A stretch of 63,963 nucleotides of DNA, taken from contig JAEDGN010000006.1 of assembly GCA_016297495.1 (NCBI GenBank), positions 1 through 63,963 on the forward strand, read 5' to 3'. This document shows, piece by piece, positions 17,420 to 24,849 of this stretch. Source of the DNA: Coprococcus sp. (GTDB lineage Bacteria > Bacillota > Clostridia > Lachnospirales > Lachnospiraceae). The notes below the pieces were generated by a model. It worked only from the letters and a program-made list of their open reading frames with translations. It had not been told where the DNA came from and did no database searches. Both the position numbers and the translations under genes were made by a program. The stretch's first letter is position 1. Each line of letters starts with the position of its first letter.

Positions 17420-18526
17420 ATGAGAAAACTTACGATTCATTATAAAAATGTACCTATCTATCCCATTGTATTATCTGACAGCTTTGATGATCTGGGGGCA
17501 GAACTCGACTGTCTGGCTCTTAGCGACCGTAAAGTCTGCATTGTGACAGATACTAACGTGGGTGAGAATTATCTGAAAAAAGTGACAGATATTTTTAAAG
17601 ATCACTGTGCCATGGTGACTGATTATACCATACCTGCAGGGGAAGAGAGCAAGAATCTGTCGGTAGTACAGAAGCTTTATGAACATCTGATACTTTCCAG
17701 ATTTGAGCGCCGTGATATGCTGGTCGCTCTGGGAGGCGGTGTTGTGGGAGATCTGACAGGATTTACAGCGGCTACTTATCTCAGAGGCATCCAGTTTATT
17801 CAGATTCCAACCAGTCTGCTGGCACAGGTGGACAGCAGCATTGGCGGCAAAACGGGTGTTGATTTCAGTGCCTATAAAAACATGGTGGGAGCTTTTCATC
17901 AGCCGAAGCTGGTTTATTCCAATGTGGCTGTACTGAAATCTCTGACAGAAAAACAGTATATATCGGGTCTGGGTGAGATTATCAAGCATGGACTGATTAA
18001 AGACATCGATTATTATCAATGGCTGAAAGTCAATCGGGAAGCTATACTGGAAAGGAATACAGATATTTTAATAGACATGATAGAGGGAAGCTGCCGGATA
18101 AAACAGATGGTGGTGGAAAATGATCCTGAAGAAGCAGGAGAGAGGGCATTGCTGAATTTTGGACATACACTTGGTCATGCCGTTGAAAAGCTGATGAATT
18201 TTACAATGCTTCATGGAGAATGTGTGTCTGTGGGTATGCATGGAGCTGCCTGGCTGTCTATGCAGAAGGGAATGATTACTCCGGATGAATTTGAAGATAT
18301 TGTTCAGACGATCTGTGATTTCAGATTGCCCGTAACTGTATCAGGTGTTTTACCGGAAGATATTGTTGATGTATCCAAGTCTGATAAAAAGATGGATAAA
18401 GGAAAGGTAAAATTCATTCTGTTGAATCCTTTGGGTCAGGCGGTTATCGACCGAAGCGTGACGGACGAACAGCTGCTGGCAGCAGCTGCCTGTATGGTAC
18501 AGCAGGAAGGACAGGCAGGTGTATAG
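17420..18526 (+). CDS. aroB: 3-dehydroquinate synthase AroB
   Basis: Second step of the shikimate pathway: DAHP to 3-dehydroquinate, using NAD and a divalent metal. The 368-residue protein shows the nucleotide-binding ALGGGVVGDLTGF and PTSLLAQVDSSIGGKTGVD blocks, GEIIKHGLI, and the metal-site region LLNFGHTLGHAVE. The ATG at 17420 follows GGAG by seven bases; an in-frame TTG at 17402 lacks such a site. The first enzyme of the pathway (DAHP synthase) is encoded separately at about 22.4-23.4 kb. Confidence 0.96.
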   Translation: MRKLTIHYKNVPIYPIVLSDSFDDLGAELDCLALSDRKVCIVTDTNVGENYLKKVTDIFKDHCAMVTDYTIPAGEESKNLSVVQKLYEHLILSRFERRDMLVALGGGVVGDLTGFTAATYLRGIQFIQIPTSLLAQVDSSIGGKTGVDFSAYKNMVGAFHQPKLVYSNVAVLKSLTEKQYISGLGEIIKHGLIKDIDYYQWLKVNREAILERNTDILIDMIEGSCRIKQMVVENDPEEAGERALLNFGHTLGHAVEKLMNFTMLHGECVSVGMHGAAWLSMQKGMITPDEFEDIVQTICDFRLPVTVSGVLPEDIVDVSKSDKKMDKGKVKFILLNPLGQAVIDRSVTDEQLLAAAACMVQQEGQAGV

Positions 18527-18528
18527 AA

Positions 18529-19026
18529 ATGAAATATATGAAAGCCCTGGCTGTTGTTGTTGTACTTGTACTTTTTGATCAGTGGACGAAAGCTCTGGCT
18601 GTTCAATATCTGATGCATACGGATGGTATTCAGCTGATTCCTGGTGTATTCAGGCTTTTTTATCTTGAAAACAGAGGATCAGCCTTTGGTATGATGCAGA
18701 ATCAGAAAACTTTTTTTGTCATCTTTACAGTGATTGTATTGGTTGTCCTGGCATTGATATACAGACGCATACCTGACACTAAAAAAATGTTTCCATTGAA
18801 ATGTATAGGGATCCTCATCTATGCGGGTGCCATCGGCAATTTTATTGATCGTGTCCGCCAAAGCTATGTGGTGGATTTCTTTTATTTTGAATTGATTGAT
18901 TTTCCGGTATTTAATGTGGCGGATATTTATGTGACAGTGTCAGCTTTTTTACTGCTCATACTTGTCTTTTTCTATTATAAAGATGAAGATTTCGATTTTA
19001 TATTAAAAAACAGATCGGTGGGATAA
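18529..19026 (+). CDS. lspA: lipoprotein signal peptidase LspA
   Basis: Cleaves signal peptides of lipidated prolipoproteins. The 165-residue protein has four membrane segments and the two catalytic aspartates in VVDFF (D116) and NVADIYV (D132), plus the ENRGSAFG and GAIGNFIDR motifs. It starts two bases after the aroB stop and is followed by rluD, a standard neighbour pair. Its substrates here would include the lipoprotein carboxypeptidase at 10.9 kb and the OadG-like protein at 34 kb. Confidence 0.95.
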   Translation: MKYMKALAVVVVLVLFDQWTKALAVQYLMHTDGIQLIPGVFRLFYLENRGSAFGMMQNQKTFFVIFTVIVLVVLALIYRRIPDTKKMFPLKCIGILIYAGAIGNFIDRVRQSYVVDFFYFELIDFPVFNVADIYVTVSAFLLLILVFFYYKDEDFDFILKNRSVG

Positions 19027-19029
19027 TCC

Positions 19030-19953
19030 ATGGAAGAAAAGACTTTTATAGTGGATGATGCATGGGAAGATCTGCGTATTGATAAATATCTTTCCATGCT
19101 GATGGATGGTTACTCCAGATCCTATATCCAGAAAATAATCAGTGATAAAGCTGTTATCGTCAATTTGAAGCCGGTGAAAGCAAATTATCGTATCAGCGTA
19201 GGGGATGTAGTGACAATAACATTGCCTGAGCCCGTGAGACTGGATGTGAAACCTGAAAATATTCCCTTGGATATTCTCTATGAGGATGAAGATGTTCTGC
19301 TGATCAACAAGCCTAAGGATATGGTCGTGCATCCTGCACCTGGTCATTATTCGGGAACACTTGTCAATGCTGTTATGTATCATTGCGGTGATCAGCTTTC
19401 AACTATAAACGGCGTTCTGAGACCGGGCATTGTCCACCGTATTGATAAAGATACGACGGGATTGCTGGTTGTCTGCAAGAATGACAAGGCGCATCGTGCG
19501 ATTGCGGAGCAGCTGAGTGTACACAGTATAACACGGGCATATCATGCCATCGTCTATAATAATTTCACTGAAGATGAGGGAACTGTTGATGCTCCCATCG
19601 GGCGAATGGCAACGGATCGTAAAAAGATGGGGATTAATCAGAAAAACGGACGGCCCGCTGTGACGCATTACCGTGTACTTGAGCGGTTTGGGCGTTATAC
19701 TTATATTGAGTGCCGACTGGAAACCGGACGTACCCATCAGATACGTGTGCATATGGCCAGTATTGGACATCCTCTCCTTGGGGATACGATCTATGGACCT
19801 GTGAAGGACAGTTTCAGGCTTCAGGGACAGGCACTTCATGCAAAAATTCTCGGATTTATTCATCCGTCCACCGGGGAATATATGGAATTTGAATCGCCGC
19901 TGCCGGCATATTTTACGGAACTTCTTGCCAGATTGCGTAATGGCAGAGTATAA
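19030..19953 (+). CDS. rluD: RluD-type 23S rRNA pseudouridine synthase
   Basis: A 307-residue pseudouridine synthase. An S4 RNA-binding domain (about residues 13-60) precedes the catalytic domain, whose HRIDKDTTGLLVV motif holds the catalytic Asp139; RTHQIRVHMASIGHPLLGD is the typical later block. In the RluA/RluC/RluD group this S4-containing architecture beside lspA is usually called RluD; the exact uridine target is not shown by the sequence. It starts three bases after lspA and is probably cotranscribed. Confidence 0.9.
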   Translation: MEEKTFIVDDAWEDLRIDKYLSMLMDGYSRSYIQKIISDKAVIVNLKPVKANYRISVGDVVTITLPEPVRLDVKPENIPLDILYEDEDVLLINKPKDMVVHPAPGHYSGTLVNAVMYHCGDQLSTINGVLRPGIVHRIDKDTTGLLVVCKNDKAHRAIAEQLSVHSITRAYHAIVYNNFTEDEGTVDAPIGRMATDRKKMGINQKNGRPAVTHYRVLERFGRYTYIECRLETGRTHQIRVHMASIGHPLLGDTIYGPVKDSFRLQGQALHAKILGFIHPSTGEYMEFESPLPAYFTELLARLRNGRV

Positions 19954-19980
19954 ACCATGTATAACTATGGCTTTTTTTCA
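19954..19980 (+). terminator. weak terminator after rluD
   Basis: A short stem (CCAT with ATGG) is followed by CTTTTTTT. The stem is short but the T-run is good. Confidence 0.45.
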
Positions 19981-19986
19981 GGGAAA

Positions 19987-20013
19987 TAGGGGCTGTCATT
20001 CAATCAGCCCCTA
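19987..20013. terminator. hairpin between converging rluD and the CofE-like gene
   Basis: TAGGGGCTG and CAGCCCCTA pair perfectly (9 bp) around a nine-base loop, 12 bases from the end of the minus-strand gene. No long T-run follows on either strand, so it may act with the neighbouring element. Confidence 0.55.
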
Positions 20014-20024
20014 ATGGGGAGGTA

Positions 20025-20726
20025 TTATTTTCTTCTTTCTCTGATCAGAATAAGAGGGGTGCATTGCCTTCCCTGACCGGCAGGGTTATCACGGATAAGC
20101 CCGATCAGCTCTGAATCGGAAAGTTCAATGGCATCAGAATGGCCGAGGAGTTCCTGACCAAGATCATTGGCATCCACCAGCATCATTTGTATTCCAAGTT
20201 TGTCATAGACTTCATTACATACGCCTGTTGGATCAGCAGGCATTTCAATTCCTATATCGCCGTATTCTTTCCATACATGATCATAAAAACCATCAAGTCC
20301 GCTCACTTCCTGACCGACAATTTCATAAAAGACACCTTTCTTTCCAAAAATTTTAGTTATGGCACTTGCAATACTTGCATAAAGTACTTTCAAAAGACCA
20401 GCTTTATTGATGGCATATTGCATTTTGATTGTTTCGCCTACCCCCACGCCTGTTGATGGATGAGAAGCAAAACGGGAGAGAAGCCGGGCCCAGAATCCGA
20501 TTTTTATATCTTCACGTCTGACTATGCGTTTCTGACATAATGCAATGATTTTTTCACTGCATGATACAATATCTCCCGGTTCATAAAGAGGAAGAACGTA
20601 TTTTTTTAAAATTTCCAGATAGCTTTCTCCAATCTGGACAAAATGTGTGTGAATGGCATGCCTCATGTATATTTTTCCATTAACAGCTATCTCAACATCT
20701 TTATTTTCATTTGCCTGAAATTCCAT
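20025..20726 (-). CDS. coenzyme F420-0:L-glutamate ligase-like (CofE-like) protein
   Basis: A 233-residue protein resembling the F420-0:gamma-glutamyl ligase fold. Visible blocks are YEPGDIVSCSEKIIAL near residues 48-63, STGVGVGETIKMQYAI in the middle, and DPTGVCNEVYDKLGIQMMLVDANDLG later. True CofE adds glutamate to F420, a cofactor not expected in this group, and no other F420 gene is in the window. The protein may use another acceptor. AAAGGATG precedes the ATG on the minus strand. Family placement is from memory and should be tested by profile search. Confidence 0.7.
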   Translation of the reverse strand: MEFQANENKDVEIAVNGKIYMRHAIHTHFVQIGESYLEILKKYVLPLYEPGDIVSCSEKIIALCQKRIVRREDIKIGFWARLLSRFASHPSTGVGVGETIKMQYAINKAGLLKVLYASIASAITKIFGKKGVFYEIVGQEVSGLDGFYDHVWKEYGDIGIEMPADPTGVCNEVYDKLGIQMMLVDANDLGQELLGHSDAIELSDSELIGLIRDNPAGQGRQCTPLILIRERRK

Positions 20727-20787
20727 ATTAACATCCTTTCATTTGTAAAATAAATTCAGCGAATTAACATTTTTGCAGAAGAAGCAA

Positions 20788-20806
20788 CAGGGTAGGTCTT
20801 ACCCTG
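20788..20806. other. hairpin in the gap between the CofE-like gene and the integrase
   Basis: CAGGGTA and TACCCTG form a 7-bp stem followed on the + strand by CTTTTGTTTTC. It looks like a + strand terminator, but no + strand gene lies before it. It could be a leftover of a lost gene. Confidence 0.35.
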
Positions 20807-20856
20807 CTTTTGTTTTCTGAAGAAAATGAATAAAAAATATGTAACTTGAAAAATTG

Positions 20857-20884
20857 TTTTCGATAAACTCCGGTTTATCGAAAA
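20857..20884. repeat. perfect 12-bp inverted repeat downstream of the integrase
   Basis: TTTTCGATAAAC and GTTTATCGAAAA are exact inverted copies around TCCG. Read on the minus strand it is followed by CAATTTTTC, so it can end the integrase transcript. A protein-binding role is also possible. Confidence 0.6.
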
Positions 20885-20947
20885 TAGAAATGATGATTAT
20901 TAATATTTGCAGTTTCAGGAAGGATGAATAATATGAAAGTGTGATAA

Positions 20948-20968
20948 TTCCCTTAAATATGCCCTTAT
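20948..20968. repeat. imperfect direct repeat, copy 1, at the integrase stop codon
   Basis: On the minus strand this reads ATAAGGG, seven variable bases, AAGGGAA. The same pattern with the same spacing and orientation occurs at 22325-22345 on the other side of the integrase; 17 of 21 positions agree. The copy overlaps the integrase stop codon. Confidence 0.5.
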
Positions 20969-22254
20969 ATAGGCTGGTCAGCAGGGAGTTCGTCCAGTAA
21001 TTTTACGGAAGCACGTTTGGCTTCACGGGTTGAGTGTGCATAAATATTCATGGTGAGTTTGACATCTGAATGGCCCAAAAGCTCCTGAACCTCTTTCGGA
21101 GACGCACCGTTCTGTATCAGATTACTGGTAAAGGTATGTCGCAGCATGTGGAAATGAAAACCGGAAAAACCGTCCAGTTCCCTGGATATTTTACGACATT
21201 TGTATCCAATGTAATCGGGCGTTAAGCAGGTGCCGTTATGTTTGCAGCATACAAAATGGAGCAATTGAAACTCATCGGATGGCTGTTGATCTGCTGGAAA
21301 ACTGTAAATTTCATAATGTTTCCGATTGGATTTGGATATGACCCGATAATAATTATGATATTTTGCTCCAAATCGAGAATTATTTTCTGCAAATTGTTTT
21401 TTTCTGGTTTCTCTGAGAATGTTGGCTAAAGTGTTTCCGAAATCGACAATTCGGCATTTGTTCCCTTTTGGAGCATTCATTTCTATATGATGGGTAACAT
21501 TGTTATAGTATATTGTTCTCTGAATCAGGAGATAACCTTCATCAAGATGAATATCTTCCCATGTAAGCGCACAGATTTCACCCACCCGCAGGCCCGTATA
21601 ATAGGCAATCTGCACTGGAAGAAGAGTGGGATGATCTTTTAAGTATTTACATAATTTTTTAAATTGAGAATGCGTAATAGTATTCTTTTTTTCCTCTGTG
21701 CATGTCTGAAATAATACAGGAGCTGTCTGGGTATCTCTTTGAACCACATATTCCATGGGATTGCAGGATAAAAGCTTTTTTGGAAATACGGCGAATTTAA
21801 AAGCTCCCTGAAGAACTGCTTTATAGGCACGAATGGTACTTGCTGCCAGGGACTTACAATTATTTTCTTCTCCATTTCCCCTGAAACATAATTCATCAAG
21901 ATAGTTCTGCAGATGATCAGATGAAACCGTTTTCAGTTTTCTCTGACTAATTGGATGAGTTTTGATACGATTAACTGTATTCTGGTACAGCATGATAGTT
22001 CCATTGCTTTTAACGCCGGATTTGGTAACATCTTCAATCCAGAGATCAAGAAGCTGACCGACGGTCATATTTCCGGCAGATGGAACATAATTATGGTTTT
22101 CATATTCCTCCAGGGCATGCCGGAGCATCGCTTCTGTTTCTCTTTTACTTTTGCTTCCGGCAAACTCCTTTTGAATATGCTGTCCGCTTTCATTTTCCAC
22201 ATAAAAACGATAATACCATTTGTTTCCCTTTTGCCTGATAGATCCTTTACTCAT
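20965..22254 (-). CDS. tyrosine recombinase / phage-type integrase
   Basis: A 429-residue site-specific recombinase. An N-terminal arm-type DNA-binding segment (residues 1-55, SIRQKGNKWYYRFYVE) is followed by a core-binding SAM-like domain (about 63-160) and the catalytic domain. The catalytic set is complete: R223 (TGLRVGE), K263, H369 and R372 (HMLR), H395 (LGHSD) and Y405. It therefore looks active. The ATG at 22254 follows AAAGGAG by six bases; an in-frame ATG six codons upstream contains that site. It lies between a CofE-like gene and DAHP synthase with no partner genes. Confidence 0.93.
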   Translation of the reverse strand: MSKGSIRQKGNKWYYRFYVENESGQHIQKEFAGSKSKRETEAMLRHALEEYENHNYVPSAGNMTVGQLLDLWIEDVTKSGVKSNGTIMLYQNTVNRIKTHPISQRKLKTVSSDHLQNYLDELCFRGNGEENNCKSLAASTIRAYKAVLQGAFKFAVFPKKLLSCNPMEYVVQRDTQTAPVLFQTCTEEKKNTITHSQFKKLCKYLKDHPTLLPVQIAYYTGLRVGEICALTWEDIHLDEGYLLIQRTIYYNNVTHHIEMNAPKGNKCRIVDFGNTLANILRETRKKQFAENNSRFGAKYHNYYRVISKSNRKHYEIYSFPADQQPSDEFQLLHFVCCKHNGTCLTPDYIGYKCRKISRELDGFSGFHFHMLRHTFTSNLIQNGASPKEVQELLGHSDVKLTMNIYAHSTREAKRASVKLLDELPADQPI

Positions 22255-22285
22255 ATTAATCTCCTTTCGCATTTAATAGTATAAA

Positions 22286-22326
22286 AAAGCTATAAAAATA
22301 TGCAAAAAACATATTTTTATAGCTTT
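22286..22326. terminator. 17-bp perfect palindrome between DAHP synthase and integrase
   Basis: AAAGCTATAAAAATATG and its exact inverse flank a seven-base loop. Read on the minus strand the stem ends in a run of six T, so it can terminate the DAHP synthase message. It also lies about 30 bases before the integrase start and inside the candidate element boundary, so a role in integrase control or recombination is possible. Confidence 0.65.
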
Positions 22327-22345
22327 CCCTTGATTTTTCCCTTAT
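22325..22345. repeat. imperfect direct repeat, copy 2, upstream of the integrase
   Basis: On the minus strand this reads ATAAGGG, seven bases, AAGGGAA, matching copy 1 at 20948-20968 in pattern, spacing and orientation. It overlaps the palindrome by two bases and ends 21 bases before the DAHP synthase stop. Confidence 0.5.
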
Positions 22346-22366
22346 TAAAGTAAAAATATTCTGTTA

Positions 22367-23401
22367 CTAAACTCTTTCGGCAATTTCATAGAGAAGTCTC
22401 TGTGAATCTTCCCAACCAAGACATGGGTCTGTAATTGACTGACCATAAACATGGCAGCTTCCGCCAATCTTCTGATTGCCGCCAATAAGATAGCTTTCAA
22501 TCATGACACCCTTTACAAGTCTGTGAATATCGTCAGAATGCTGACGGCTATGCAGAACTTCCTTGACAATACGAATCTGCTCCATATATTTTTTGCCGGA
22601 ATTGGAATGATTGGCATCAACAATGCAGGCAGGATTTTTCAGATTTTTTTCAGCGTACATTTCATTCAGAAGCTGAAGATCTTCATAATGGTAGTTCGGC
22701 TGGTTCTGTCCATGCTTATTAACAGCACCGCGCAGAATCGTATGGGCATAAGGGTTGCCGTCAGTGGTGGCATCCCATCCACGATAAAGGAAATTATGTC
22801 CATGCTGTGCGGCAACAACAGAATTCAGCATAACAGATAAATCACCGCTGGTTGGATTCTTCATACCTGTCGGAACATCAATACCGCTGGCTACAAGACG
22901 ATGCTGCTGATTTTCAACAGAGCGGGCGCCTACAGCAACATAGGACAGAACATCCGACAAATATCTGTAATTCTCAGGATAAAGCATCTCGTCAGCAATA
23001 GGCATCTTATAGGTCTCGAGAGCATGCATGTGGATCTTGCGGATGGCGATCAGACCATTTAACAGATTCGGAGCCTGCTCAGGATCAGGCTGGTGAAGCA
23101 TACCCTTATAGCCTTCGCCGGTGGTACGTGGTTTATTGGTATAAATACGAGGCACAAGCACCAGCTTGTCTTTTACTTCCTCCTGTACTCTTGCAAGACG
23201 ACCGATATAGTCGCATACAGCCGCCTCATTGTCGGCTGAACAAGGGCCGATAATGACCATAAATTTGTCAGAAGCACCGGTGATAATGTCGATCAGTTCC
23301 TGGTCTTTTTCAGCCTTCAATGCAGCAAGCTCATCGGAAACAGGATATAACTCTTTGATTTCCATTGGTGTCGGCAGTTTTTTAGTTAGTACAAAGCTCA
23401 T
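22367..23401 (-). CDS. 3-deoxy-7-phosphoheptulonate (DAHP) synthase, class I
   Basis: First step of aromatic amino-acid synthesis: phosphoenolpyruvate plus erythrose 4-phosphate to DAHP. The 344-residue protein is of the AroF/AroG/AroH type, with the IIGPCSADN, PRTTGEGYKG, GARSVENQQHR, GTMKNPT-like and DANHSNSGK blocks. The ATG at 23401 follows GAAGGAG by about nine bases and gives the N-terminus usual for the family (MSFVLTKKLPTP). The same frame stays open upstream to an ATG at 23464 with a stretch rich in aromatic residues; that longer form is an alternative. Confidence 0.95.
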   Translation of the reverse strand: MSFVLTKKLPTPMEIKELYPVSDELAALKAEKDQELIDIITGASDKFMVIIGPCSADNEAAVCDYIGRLARVQEEVKDKLVLVPRIYTNKPRTTGEGYKGMLHQPDPEQAPNLLNGLIAIRKIHMHALETYKMPIADEMLYPENYRYLSDVLSYVAVGARSVENQQHRLVASGIDVPTGMKNPTSGDLSVMLNSVVAAQHGHNFLYRGWDATTDGNPYAHTILRGAVNKHGQNQPNYHYEDLQLLNEMYAEKNLKNPACIVDANHSNSGKKYMEQIRIVKEVLHSRQHSDDIHRLVKGVMIESYLIGGNQKIGGSCHVYGQSITDPCLGWEDSQRLLYEIAERV

Positions 23402-23464
23402 ATCAATACTCTCCTTCGTATTCTCCCAAAGCGGGGAGTTATACCATAAGAAACGCCTCGCCAT
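23402..23464 (-). promoter_or_regulatory. aromatic-rich leader or N-terminal extension of DAHP synthase
   Basis: Reading from an ATG at 23464 in the DAHP synthase frame gives MARRFLWYNSPLWE and then runs without a stop into the main start. Phe, Trp, Tyr and Trp fall within eleven residues. AGGA lies about five bases before this ATG. The RNA also holds a CUCCC/GGGAG hairpin just before the main ribosome binding site. The layout suggests sensing of aromatic amino-acid supply, but unlike a classical leader peptide there is no stop codon. Confidence 0.4.
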
Positions 23465-23478
23465 CGGGATCCTATCTA

Positions 23479-23498
23479 ATAATTGTTTAAACAATTAT
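23479..23498. promoter_or_regulatory. 20-bp perfect palindrome, likely operator of DAHP synthase
   Basis: ATAATTGTTTAAACAATTAT reads the same on both strands and covers the -10 box and the predicted start of the DAHP synthase transcript. This is the expected place for a dimeric repressor. I do not recognise the regulator. Confidence 0.6.
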
Positions 23499-23522
23499 AC
23501 CGAAAAAAACAAAAACTGTAAA
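23494..23522 (-). promoter_or_regulatory. sigma-A type promoter of DAHP synthase
   Basis: On the minus strand TTTACA (23517-23522) and TATAAT (23494-23499) are spaced by 17 bases. Transcription would begin near 23487. Confidence 0.75.
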
Positions 23523-23603
23523 GTAAACAGTTTCATTTGAATGTAAACCTGCATAAGGAAAAGAAGATGAGAGTAAAATGGTAAAAAGGATTGTGGTGAG
23601 AAT

Positions 23604-24791
23604 ATGAGGAAATTAATCGCATTTTTGATGGTTCTGCTGGTGATGCTGGGGCATCCGGATGTTTTATCTTATGCCGCAGAAGAACAGAGCGTTCCGGTTA
23701 CCTTGACTTCAGAGGCTGCTGTGCTGATGGAGGCTCAGACAGGTACGGTCCTATATGAGAAGAATCCGGATGTTCGGATGTGTCCGGCCAGTATTACGAA
23801 AATTATGACACTGGTGCTGATCTATGAGGCCATGGAAAGTGGAAAAATAAAACTGGATGATCAGGTCGTTACCAGCGCCCATGCAAAATCCATGGGTGGC
23901 TCCCAGGTGTTTCTGGAAGAAGGCGAAGTACAAACAGTGGAAACATTGATTAAATGTATCGTTATTGCATCCGGCAATGACGCATCTGTCGCCATGGCTG
24001 AATATATTGCAGGCAGTGAGGATGCTTTTGTCGCAATGATGAATGATAGAGCAGCAGAACTCGGGATGGATGGAACCCACTTTGTCGATTGCTGTGGTCT
24101 GACAGATTCGGATGAACATTATACGACAGCGAAAGATGTGGCGTTGATGGCCCGGGAACTGATCGTTCATTATCCGCAGATTTCTCAGTATTCAACCATC
24201 TGGATGGAGAATATCACTCATGTTACCAGTAAGGGCAGCAGTGAATTTGGCCTTGCCAATACGAATAAACTTCTGAAAATGGCCAATAATTTCGAAGTAA
24301 CAGGACTGAAGACCGGATCCACAAGCAAAGCCGGATACTGTTTCTGCGCAACGGCCCGGAAAGACAATATTAATCTGATTGCCGTTGTTATGGATGCACC
24401 GGATTATAAGATACGATTTTCAGAAGCTCAGCAGCTGTTGAATTATGGATATTCCAACTGTCAGTATTATGAAGACCAGAATCCGCCAAAACTTGATGCT
24501 TTGCCTGTACGAAGGGGCGCAGACGATTATGTTGTGCTGAATTACGGTGGGATTTTTTCTTATGTCAGCTTCAATGGGGAGGATCTGTCAGCTATTACAT
24601 CGAAAATAACGCTGGCAAATGAATTAACAGCGCCTTTTGAGTCCGGTACAAAAGCCGGAAATATTGAATATTATCTGAATGGAAGCCCTATTGGACAGGT
24701 GGATATCATCACTGCAGAAGGAGTAGGGAAAGCAGGATTTAAAGATTATTTACTAAAAATTTATAAGAATTTTATGTCCTTCAATGGATAA
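23604..24791 (+). CDS. D-alanyl-D-alanine carboxypeptidase (DacF-like)
   Basis: Family S11 DD-carboxypeptidase of 395 residues. A signal peptide covers about the first 25 residues (ending near SYAAEE). Catalytic motifs: S63-ITK, SGN in IASGNDASVAM, and K236-TG. A PBP5-type C-terminal domain follows, and the last 20 residues (FKDYLLKIYKNF) form an amphipathic helix that would anchor it to the membrane. The ribosome binding site is weak (GGTGAG). It is one of three such enzymes in this window and the one with the classical membrane anchor. Confidence 0.93.
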   Translation: MRKLIAFLMVLLVMLGHPDVLSYAAEEQSVPVTLTSEAAVLMEAQTGTVLYEKNPDVRMCPASITKIMTLVLIYEAMESGKIKLDDQVVTSAHAKSMGGSQVFLEEGEVQTVETLIKCIVIASGNDASVAMAEYIAGSEDAFVAMMNDRAAELGMDGTHFVDCCGLTDSDEHYTTAKDVALMARELIVHYPQISQYSTIWMENITHVTSKGSSEFGLANTNKLLKMANNFEVTGLKTGSTSKAGYCFCATARKDNINLIAVVMDAPDYKIRFSEAQQLLNYGYSNCQYYEDQNPPKLDALPVRRGADDYVVLNYGGIFSYVSFNGEDLSAITSKITLANELTAPFESGTKAGNIEYYLNGSPIGQVDIITAEGVGKAGFKDYLLKIYKNFMSFNG

Positions 24792-24849
24792 ATATAGGAT
24801 AATTTTCAAGTATGTGATATACTGATAAAAAATTGAGCGGAGGTATTAC

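Larger units (their letters stand above)
20948..22345 (-). mobile_element. candidate integrase-only element or element relic
   Basis: About 1.4 kb bounded by the two 21-base imperfect direct repeats and holding one complete tyrosine integrase gene, a 17-bp palindrome and no other gene. No relaxase, replication, excisionase or cargo gene is present. It may be a minimal mobile unit, the remnant of a larger integrative element, or a resident recombinase with its own binding sites. The boundaries are inferred from the repeats only. Confidence 0.35.

Noticed and set aside
20918..20944. Ribosome-binding-like AGGAAGG followed by a six-codon frame on the + strand
   Set aside because: Too short, no promoter and no conservation evidence; probably chance or a gene remnant.
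23604..24791. Possible beta-lactamase instead of carboxypeptidase
   Set aside because: The SITK, SGN and KTG set with a PBP5-type C-terminal domain and anchor helix fits family S11 better.
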